A stretch of DNA of 64,000 nt from Sphingobium ummariense RL-3 (GTDB taxonomy: Bacteria > Pseudomonadota > Alphaproteobacteria > Sphingomonadales > Sphingomonadaceae), in assembly GCF_000447205.1 (NCBI RefSeq), contig NZ_AUWY01000091.1, positions 23,192-87,191 of the forward strand. The letters run 5' to 3'. Under the pieces are notes generated by a model, which saw only the letters and a program-made list of their open reading frames with translations, was not told the DNA's origin and did no database searches. A program made the position numbers and the translations under genes. The first letter of the stretch is position 1. Each line of letters begins with the position of its first letter. Positions 58,250 through 64,000 of the stretch are shown in pieces.

Positions 58250-59604
58250 GCCAATTCCTCCTCCAGCGCCTTGGCAAAGGCTTCGACATCCTCCGGCGTC
58301 ACGGTTTCGGTGACCGCCACGACCAGGCCTTTTCCGATCTCCGGCGCATCGGGGAACAGGCGGCCGAGCGATACACCGCCCAGCACGCCCCGATCCGCCA
58401 GCCGGCGCACGACCTCGCGCGCATCCTTAGGCAGGATGAGCGTGAACTCGTTGAAGAAGCTGTCGTTGAGGAGCTTCACGCCCGGTACCTGCACCAGCCT
58501 GTCCGCAGTCTCGACTGCCATAGCATGATTGAGCCCAGCCAGTTCACGCAGGCCCTTCTCGCCCAGCAGGGTCATGTGGATGCTGAACGCCAGCGCGCAC
58601 AGCCCGGAATTGGTGCAGATGTTGGAAGTCGCCTTTTCGCGGCGGATATGCTGCTCGCGGGTCGAGAGCGTCAGCACGAAGCCGCGCTTTCCCGCCGCGT
58701 CGAACGTCTCGCCGCACAGGCGCCCCGGCATCTGGCGAACATATTTCTGCTTGCAGGCGAAGAGGCCCAGATAAGGCCCGCCGAACTGCAGGCCGACACC
58801 GATCGACTGGCCTTCGCCCACGACGATGTCCGCGCCCATATGGCCCGGGGCCTGGATCGCGCCCAGCGCGACCGGCTCCGTCACGACCGCGACCAGCAGC
58901 GCGCCCGCCTCATGGGCGGCGTCGGCGAGCGGGGTCAGGTCTGCGATGCGGCCCAGGATGTCGGGATACTGGACGACGACGCAGCTGGTATCCTTGTCGA
59001 TCGCGGCGATCAGCGCGTCGATGTCGGTCGCAGCTTCCAGCTTAGGAGTCTCATACACCAGCGCGTCGCCGGTGAACTTCGCCATGGTCCTGGCGACCGA
59101 CACATAATGGGGGTGGAGACCGGAAGACAGCAGCGCCTTGGCGCGCTTCGTGACGCGGCGCGCCATGCCGATCGCCTCCCAGCAGGCGGTCGAGCCGTCA
59201 TACATGGAAGCGTTGGCGACGTCGCAGCCCAGCAGGCGCGCGACCTGCGTCTGGAATTCGAACAGCACCTGGAGCGTGCCCTGTGCGATTTCCGGCTGAT
59301 AGGGCGTGTAGGCGGTCAGAAACTCGCCGCGCTGGATCAGATGATCGACGCTGGCAGGAACATGGTGCTTGTACGCGCCCGCGCCGAGGAAGAAGGGCGC
59401 TTCCCCTGCCGACAGGTTCTTCCGGGCAAGCGCCGCCATGTGGCGCTCAACCGACAACTCGCTTGCATGGTCGGGCAGACCGGCGATCTTGTCGGCCAGG
59501 CGAGCCTCCGTCGGCACGTCGACAAACAGATCATCGATCGAGGACGCGCCGATGACGGACAGCATCTCCTGCCGGTCGCCGTCGGTAAGGGGTAGGTAGC
59601 GCAT
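58246..59604 (-). CDS. gcvPA: glycine dehydrogenase subunit 1 (P-protein alpha)
   Basis: A 452-residue other half of the split P-protein. [36 protein letters not shown] and [15 protein letters not shown] sequence mark the subunit. ATG 59604 ([10 protein letters not shown]) has a GGGGGAG run about 10 nt upstream, which is partly inside an intercistronic hairpin. It follows gcvH after 44 bp. Confidence 0.95.
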   Translation of the reverse strand: MRYLPLTDGDRQEMLSVIGASSIDDLFVDVPTEARLADKIAGLPDHASELSVERHMAALARKNLSAGEAPFFLGAGAYKHHVPASVDHLIQRGEFLTAYTPYQPEIAQGTLQVLFEFQTQVARLLGCDVANASMYDGSTACWEAIGMARRVTKRAKALLSSGLHPHYVSVARTMAKFTGDALVYETPKLEAATDIDALIAAIDKDTSCVVVQYPDILGRIADLTPLADAAHEAGALLVAVVTEPVALGAIQAPGHMGADIVVGEGQSIGVGLQFGGPYLGLFACKQKYVRQMPGRLCGETFDAAGKRGFVLTLSTREQHIRREKATSNICTNSGLCALAFSIHMTLLGEKGLRELAGLNHAMAVETADRLVQVPGVKLLNDSFFNEFTLILPKDAREVVRRLADRGVLGGVSLGRLFPDAPEIGKGLVVAVTETVTPEDVEAFAKALEEELA

Positions 59605-59615
59605 TCTTCTTCTCC

Positions 59616-59638
59616 CCCCTCCCCCGCAAAGGGAGGGG
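59616..59638 (-). promoter_or_regulatory. hairpin between gcvH and gcvPA
   Basis: CCCCTCCC (59616-59623), 7-nt loop, GGGAGGGG (59631-59638): perfect 8-bp stem in the intercistronic message. Its 3' arm covers part of the G-rich ribosome site of gcvPA, so it may reduce P-protein translation relative to T and H, or stabilise upstream mRNA. The sequence also resembles short GGGAGGGG palindromes I recall scattered in sphingomonad intergenic regions. Confidence 0.45.
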
Positions 59639-59648
59639 TTATCAGGCA

Positions 59649-60020
59649 TCAAAGGGAGGCGACGAACTTCTTGTAGGCGGCTTCGTCCATCAGGCCGTCC
59701 AGCTCGCTGGCATCGGCGACGCGCAGCTTGAAGAACCAACCGTCCTCCTCCGGATCACTGTTCACCAGGGCGGGCTCGTCCTCGAGCGCGCCATTGGCCT
59801 CGACCACCTCGCCGGAAATCGGCGCATAGACGTCGGACGCGGCCTTCACGGATTCGACCACGGCGGCATCGTCACCCTTCTCGAAGACCGCGCCTTCGGC
59901 CGGCAGCTCGACGAACACGATGTCGCCCAGCTGCTCCTGCGCATAGTCGGTAATGCCGACGGTGGCGATTTCGCCCGCAACGTCGATCCATTCATGCTCG
60001 TCGGTAAAATAACGGCTCAT
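59649..60020 (-). CDS. gcvH: glycine cleavage system H protein
   Basis: A 123-residue lipoyl carrier. [10 protein letters not shown] opens it; the lipoylated Lys lies in [19 protein letters not shown]. It shuttles the aminomethyl group between P-, T- and L-proteins. It starts at ATG 60020, 21 bp after gcvT, with GGGAGAAGCAAG upstream giving a good ribosome site. Confidence 0.96.
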   Translation of the reverse strand: MSRYFTDEHEWIDVAGEIATVGITDYAQEQLGDIVFVELPAEGAVFEKGDDAAVVESVKAASDVYAPISGEVVEANGALEDEPALVNSDPEEDGWFFKLRVADASELDGLMDEAAYKKFVASL

Positions 60021-60041
60021 CTTGCTTCTCCCCTCGGACGT

Positions 60042-61196
60042 TCAGGATTTCGCGCGGCGGTAACGGTGCGGCACGAACGGCATCGGCGCCACCGTGGCAC
60101 CGATGCGCTTGCCCCTCACCTCGATCTCAAGCGCCGTGCCAAGCGCCGCATGCGGCAGGCTGACCCAGCCCATGGCAATGGGCGCGCCGACGGTCGGCGC
60201 GAAGCCGCCGGACGTGACTTCGCCAACCAGGTTCGCGCCGGAATAAATCTGGGCGCCCTCGCGGGCGGGCAGGCGGCCCTCGATGGTCAGGCCCACGCGC
60301 TTGGTGCCGGGGCCATCGGCCAGTTCCTTCAGAACACGGGCATGGCCGATGAAGCCACCCTCCTCGCGCCGGCGCTTCTGGATCGCGAAGCCCAGGTCCG
60401 CGCCGATGGTGCTGACACGCGAGTCGAGATCATGGCCATAGAGCGGCAGGCCTGCCTCCAGCCGCAGCGAATCGCGGGCGCCGAGGCCGACCGGCTTCAC
60501 CTGCGGCAGGGCGCACAGGGCGTCGGCCAGAAGCTGCACCGAGTCCGCTGGCACGCTGATTTCGAACCCGTCCTCCCCCGTATAGCCCGACCGGCTGATC
60601 CATAGCGGAACGCCGCGCCAGGTGAAGAGGCCCGACTGCATGAACAGCAGCTCGGCGGTCCCGGGCACCAGCGCCGCCATCGCATCGCCTGCTTCCGGGC
60701 CCTGAAGCGCAAGCAGCGCCTGCTCGTCCATATGATTCATGACGACTTCGTCGGGCAGATGTTCGATCATCCAGCCGATGTCGTCATATTTGGTCGCGCC
60801 ATTCACGACCATGTAGATTTCCGCGCCGTCGAACGCGCCGTCGCCGAGGCGCGAGACCATGAGGTCGTCGAGGATACCGCCTTCCTCGTCCAGCAGCATC
60901 GAATAGCGCTGGCGAAAGGGCTTCAGCCCCTTGATGTCGCTCGGCAGCAGCACTTCCAGCGCCTCGTCCACGCCCTCGCCGGAAAAGCCGAGCTGGCCCA
61001 TATGGCTGACGTCGAACAGGCCGGCATGCTCGCGGGTCCAGGCGTGTTCGGCCATGATGCCTTCATACTGGATGGGCATGTGATAGCCAGCGAAGCCGAC
61101 CATGCGCGCACCCTTCGCGCGGTGCCACGCATCGAGCGGCAGCTCGACCAGCGGCAGTTCTTCTTCCAGGGTGGCGACGTCATCCTTGCCGGTCAT
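60042..61196 (-). CDS. gcvT: glycine cleavage system aminomethyltransferase (T protein)
   Basis: A 384-residue tetrahydrofolate-dependent aminomethyltransferase that releases ammonia and makes methylene-THF. MPIQYEGIMAEHAWTREHAGLFDVSHMGQ is the family's start region; SRSGYTGEDGFEISVP and GLGARDSLRLEAGLPLYGHDLD are the folate/active-site motifs. First gene of the operon, directly behind a tandem glycine riboswitch whose downstream end is 86 bp before the ATG 61196. Confidence 0.96.
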   Translation of the reverse strand: MTGKDDVATLEEELPLVELPLDAWHRAKGARMVGFAGYHMPIQYEGIMAEHAWTREHAGLFDVSHMGQLGFSGEGVDEALEVLLPSDIKGLKPFRQRYSMLLDEEGGILDDLMVSRLGDGAFDGAEIYMVVNGATKYDDIGWMIEHLPDEVVMNHMDEQALLALQGPEAGDAMAALVPGTAELLFMQSGLFTWRGVPLWISRSGYTGEDGFEISVPADSVQLLADALCALPQVKPVGLGARDSLRLEAGLPLYGHDLDSRVSTIGADLGFAIQKRRREEGGFIGHARVLKELADGPGTKRVGLTIEGRLPAREGAQIYSGANLVGEVTSGGFAPTVGAPIAMGWVSLPHAALGTALEIEVRGKRIGATVAPMPFVPHRYRRAKS

Positions 61197-61282
61197 GGGG
61201 CAGCCTTTTACGTGGAGGGTTGCGACAAGGACGCGCCGCCCCGAATCGGGCCATCGCGCCTGCCACCCCCTCTGTCACGGAA

Positions 61283-61462
61283 CCTGAGAGCTTTGACCAG
61301 CGGCACGAGGCCGGCTGGCTTACCCCTTCGGTGGGACGGCGCGTGCACGCGTCCGCTTTCCAGAGTGCCTGCCCATGATGCGGTCCTTTGGCCTGAGAGA
61401 TTCCGGGGCGGTTGCTCCTTCGGCGACAGCGTCGCCTGAAAGGCGCACCATGCTCTCCCGCA
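61283..61462 (-). promoter_or_regulatory. tandem glycine riboswitch
   Basis: Two glycine aptamers in tandem on the minus strand. Aptamer I (about 61460-61382) carries GGGAGAG at its 5' end, CCGAAGGAGCAA in the middle and CTCTCAGGCCAAAGGACC at its end. Aptamer II (about 61370-61283) carries CTCTGGAAAG, ACCGAAGGGGTAAGCC and CTCTCAGGTT. These are the conserved P1/P3 core elements. It precedes gcvT and should switch the operon on when glycine binds, as in known gcv riboswitches. The rest of 61197-61528 holds the linker to gcvT and, on the 5' side, a promoter region with no clear boxes. Confidence 0.92.
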
Positions 61463-61528
61463 TCATGCCCGGCCGCGAATCCTCTTAACCGGAGACGATT
61501 TCACGCATTGCCCAATCGGGCCGCCGCG

Positions 61529-61828
61529 TCAATCGCCCTTCGCGTCCCGCTCCTCGCTCGCCAGCCTTTCGGCAAAGCTGCGCGCCGCGGACAGACAGTC
61601 GGCGAGGCGGGCGTCCGCTTCCGGATCGCCGAAGCGCAGGTCGGCCAGGCTGTCTGGCCCTTCGAACAGGGCCAGGAAACGCTCGACCCCGGCGAAATTG
61701 GAGTCAGCGACCAGCGCGCGGCACAGGTCGATCCGGTCGGACCAGCGGCGGTCGCCCTGGGCGCGGAGCAGGGCGGAAAGATCGTCGAGCTGCGCCACAA
61801 AGGCAGCGACCTGAGGATGGAGGGGCAT
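61529..61828 (-). CDS. hypothetical 99-residue helical protein
   Basis: A soluble, acidic, all-helical protein: MPLHPQVAAFVAQLDDL, SALLRAQGDRRWSDRIDLCRALV, FAGVERFLALFEG and a charged tail (SEERDAKGD). I recognise a general alphaproteobacterial hypothetical look but no named family. ATG 61828 is chosen; the frame extends upstream into dgt without homology. It lies 41 bp downstream of dgt on the same strand and 66 bp upstream of the riboswitch, so it may be the last gene of the SPOR-dgt unit. Confidence 0.65.
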   Translation of the reverse strand: MPLHPQVAAFVAQLDDLSALLRAQGDRRWSDRIDLCRALVADSNFAGVERFLALFEGPDSLADLRFGDPEADARLADCLSAARSFAERLASEERDAKGD

Positions 61829-61869
61829 GAAGTTGTTCCTGTGCCGCGGGAGATGCGCGAAAAGCCTAA

Positions 61870-63027
61870 TCAGGCGATCGCCAGAGCGCCATGGATTTCC
61901 GCGTGCCGCTTTTCGGCGTAGCGGTCGGTCATCCCCGCAATGAAGTCGGCGACATGGCGGCTGCGCTGCGGTTCCTCCAGCGCACATTCGCCGTGCCATT
62001 CGGCCGGCATCAGTTCGGGGCGGGCATGATAGGCGCGGAACAGGTCGGTCACGATCACCCGCGCCCGGTCCGCCGCCGCAAGCTGCGTGGGATGGTGGTA
62101 GAGCGTGGCGTACATGAAGCGCTTGAGCTCACGCTCCTGCGCCGTCAGCTCGGGCGAGAAGCAGACGAGAGGCCGGCCGAGAGAACGGACGTCTTCCACC
62201 GTCTCCACCCCCGAGACGGCGATGTTGGCCCGCGTGGTCTCGATCAGGTCCGTCGCCATGACGCCGATCTGCTCGCGCACCAGTTCGCGCAGCAGCCGGT
62301 CCTCCGGCACGTCGGGATAGCGGGCACGCACCCTGTCCCAGCACCGCCTGACCAGGGGCACGGACAGCAGCTGGTCCAGGGTCAGCAACCCGGCGCGCAG
62401 CCCGTCGTCAATGTCGTGATTGTCATAGGCGATGTCGTCGGACAGCGCCGCGAGCTGGGCCTCAAGCGAAGCGTGGCTCGCAAGGTCGAGCGGGAACAGC
62501 GCATCGACCTCCCGCATCGCCCAGCCCGGGCGGTCGACCGGCCCGTTATGCTTGGCGAGCCCCTCCAGCATCTCCCAGCTGAGATTGAGGCCGCGGAAGC
62601 GCGGATAGGGCGATTCCAGCAGCATCAGCGTGCGCAGCGTATGCGCGTTATGATCGAAGCCGCCATGATCGTCGAGCGCGGCTTCCAGCGCATCCTCCCC
62701 CGCATGGCCGAAGGGCGGGTGGCCGATGTCATGCGCCAGGCACAGCGCCTCGGTCAGATCCTCGTTGAGGCAAAGCGTGCGCGCGGCGGTGCGGCCGATC
62801 TGCGCGACCTCCAGACTGTGGGTCAGCCGGACGCGGAAATGGTCGCCGTCGGGTGACACGAAGACCTGCGTCTTGTGACGCAGGCGGCGGAAGGCGATTG
62901 AGTGGATGATGCGGTCGCGGTCGCGCTGGAAGATGTCGCGCGGGCCGCGCAGCTCGCCGCCCGGCTCGGCATGAAGGCGGCCACGGCTGCGGGCGGGATG
63001 GCAGGCATAGGAGGCGAGCGTCGTCAT
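61870..63027 (-). CDS. dgt: deoxyguanosinetriphosphate triphosphohydrolase-like protein
   Basis: A 385-residue HD-domain phosphohydrolase. [20 protein letters not shown] opens the conserved region, and the HD metal site is [12 protein letters not shown] with [17 protein letters not shown]. It cleaves dNTPs to the nucleoside and triphosphate. ATG 63027 has AAGGAG 6 nt upstream. It follows the SPOR gene after 10 bp, so they are co-transcribed. The usual partner genes erpA/xthA are about 50 kb away in this window. Confidence 0.93.
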   Translation of the reverse strand: MTTLASYACHPARSRGRLHAEPGGELRGPRDIFQRDRDRIIHSIAFRRLRHKTQVFVSPDGDHFRVRLTHSLEVAQIGRTAARTLCLNEDLTEALCLAHDIGHPPFGHAGEDALEAALDDHGGFDHNAHTLRTLMLLESPYPRFRGLNLSWEMLEGLAKHNGPVDRPGWAMREVDALFPLDLASHASLEAQLAALSDDIAYDNHDIDDGLRAGLLTLDQLLSVPLVRRCWDRVRARYPDVPEDRLLRELVREQIGVMATDLIETTRANIAVSGVETVEDVRSLGRPLVCFSPELTAQERELKRFMYATLYHHPTQLAAADRARVIVTDLFRAYHARPELMPAEWHGECALEEPQRSRHVADFIAGMTDRYAEKRHAEIHGALAIA

Positions 63028-63037
63028 GCGCCGCTCC

Positions 63038-64000
63038 TTACTTGCCCGGCAGCCGTTCGACCACCTCTCCCGCGTCGCTCCGCCAGGCGAAGGCATCGGC
63101 GCCGTCCGCCTTCAGCTTCTCCTCCAGCGATTTGGCGCGAGTGAAGCTGGCGAAGGGGCCGACCAGCAGGCGGTTGGTCCGCCCCCAACTCGCGGTCCAG
63201 GCATCCTGCGGCGCAATGTCCGCATATTTCTTGCGGAGGTTCCGCATAGTGAAGGCAAGCGCGCTCTTGTTCGCGCCCGTGCCGATCTGCAGCCAGTTGC
63301 GCGATGGATTGGCGGCGAGGCGCGCCTTTTCCTCCGCTTCCTTCTTCGCCTTGGCGTCCGCTTCCGCCTTGGCCTTTGCAGCTGCCGCCTTCTTCGCCTT
63401 GTCGGCGGCTGCCTGTCGCTCGGCGCGGCGGGCGGTCTGCATCCTCTCCACTTCGGCCAGATCGACGGCGGCAACGGTGGACTGGCGTTCCGCATCCGGC
63501 ACATCGATGGCGCGGATGATATCGGCCAGGCTGCGCGTCGCTTCGGGATTGGGCTGCTGCTGCTGCGCCGGGGGTTGCTGCGCGGGAGGTTGCTGAGCCG
63601 GCAACGGCTGAACGGTCGTGGGAGCAGGCTGCGGCGCCGACGGCGCGAGCGGCGGCGGCGATGAGGATGTGGACGGCGGCGCGGAAGCCCGCGCCAGGGT
63701 GATGGCGTTAAGCTGGGCCGCGACTGCGGGCTGGCTGGTAGTTGGCGCGGGCGCGGTAGAGGCCGGCGCCGCTGTTCCGTCGACGGATTCGAAGCCCGGT
63801 GTCGGCGGCCCCTGCACCTCGTTCATGGCCTGGCGCACCGGCTGCGAAGGCGAGGGCTGCGGCGGAGCGGATTGGGGCGGGGTCGGCCGTTGCGGAACCT
63901 GGGCGGGGGAAAGCTGAGCCGCTGCCACATTGGTCCCCTGCGGCGTGGCAGCTGCGCTCTGTTGGGCCGGCGGAGTCGTCTCGGCCGCAGGCGTTGTCGC
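63038..64000 (-). CDS. SPOR domain-containing protein (5' end cut by window)
   Basis: The frame is open to the right edge without a stop or convincing start, so the N-terminus lies beyond 64000; 320 residues are visible. Most of it is a disordered Pro/Gln/Ala linker ([27 protein letters not shown]), then a charged helix ([20 protein letters not shown]) and a C-terminal SPOR domain ([39 protein letters not shown]). SPOR domains bind denuded glycan strands at division sites. A lipoprotein or membrane anchor is expected upstream. Co-transcribed with dgt. Confidence 0.88.
   Translation of the reverse strand, partial: ATTPAAETTPPAQQSAAATPQGTNVAAAQLSPAQVPQRPTPPQSAPPQPSPSQPVRQAMNEVQGPPTPGFESVDGTAAPASTAPAPTTSQPAVAAQLNAITLARASAPPSTSSSPPPLAPSAPQPAPTTVQPLPAQQPPAQQPPAQQQQPNPEATRSLADIIRAIDVPDAERQSTVAAVDLAEVERMQTARRAERQAAADKAKKAAAAKAKAEADAKAKKEAEEKARLAANPSRNWLQIGTGANKSALAFTMRNLRKKYADIAPQDAWTASWGRTNRLLVGPFASFTRAKSLEEKLKADGADAFAWRSDAGEVVERLPGK

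Noticed and set aside
56378..58528. A plus-strand open frame of 716 codons opposite gcvPB
   Set aside because: gcvPB is unmistakable on the other strand; the plus frame is a codon-bias shadow.
63400..63930. Repeated CAG/CCG-rich stretch at the right edge, considered as a DNA repeat
   Set aside because: It encodes the Pro/Gln/Ala linker of the SPOR protein; units are irregular and explained by coding.
1..64000. Search for CRISPR arrays, tRNA/rRNA genes, insertion sequences, integrases or attachment sites
   Set aside because: No regularly spaced repeats, cloverleaf-like segments, transposase motifs or terminal inverted repeats were recognised. The S24 repressor is the only phage-like gene and has no phage neighbours.

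Overview
The window looks like chromosomal DNA from a sphingomonad-type alphaproteobacterium (Sphingomonadaceae), high in GC and densely coded. The best evidence is a sphingolipid locus (dedicated acyl carrier protein plus serine palmitoyltransferase, 51.5-53.1 kb), the alphaproteobacterial nucleoid protein GapR beside DUF1244, an exosortase-A-type exopolysaccharide glycosyltransferase/ligase pair, and a split glycine dehydrogenase (gcvPA/gcvPB) behind a tandem glycine riboswitch. No rRNA, tRNA, insertion sequence, prophage or CRISPR array was seen. Nearly all of it is vertically typical housekeeping with a few accessory islands.

Layout. 0-11.4 kb: an NDUFAF5-like methyltransferase-fold gene cut by the left edge, a metallophosphoesterase, two convergent lipid-kinase-family genes, a DUF2141 protein divergent from lptF-lptG (LPS export), a fatty acid desaturase, a GNAT-fold protein, a LysR regulator, and a small membrane protein with a bestrophin-type channel. 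11.4-17.9 kb: DUF2239, xthA and erpA on the minus strand. Divergent from erpA is a tightly overlapping four-gene operon: CE15-like esterase, two Nif3-like proteins, CE7-like esterase. A perfect 14-bp palindrome precedes it. 18-28 kb: M23 peptidase, DUF455, Bcp peroxiredoxin, glnE, a short NepR-like protein, a YpfJ-type zinc protease, patatin plus 3-hydroxybutyrate dehydrogenase, an M20 amidohydrolase and DUF3175. 28-34 kb: a TAT-exported class V aminotransferase, cstA with its YbdD partner, XdhC, and an S24 repressor divergent from two small genes with inverted repeats between them. 34-41 kb: exopolysaccharide genes, PfpI, topoisomerase IB, MscS. 41-51 kb: dipeptide epimerase, an unusual methyltransferase/anti-sigma-like fusion, pyk, DUF1244, gapR, YbjQ, GNAT, YebC, ruvC, hrpB, and a complex I accessory subunit. 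51-56.7 kb: ACP, serine palmitoyltransferase, hybrid histidine kinase, Tam41-like nucleotidyltransferase, DUF938. 56.7-61.5 kb: the glycine cleavage operon gcvT-gcvH-gcvPA-gcvPB. 61.5-64 kb: a hypothetical gene, dgt and an edge-truncated SPOR protein.

The strongest candidates for undescribed biology are: (1) the CE15/Nif3/Nif3/CE7 operon, in which the second Nif3-like protein appears to have lost its metal ligands; (2) a single reading frame joining a soluble SAM methyltransferase to a membrane segment and an anti-sigma-factor-like extracytoplasmic domain; (3) an orphan NepR-like protein; and (4) the S24-repressor locus with paired TAGGAA operators. All functional statements come from reading motifs by eye, with no database search.
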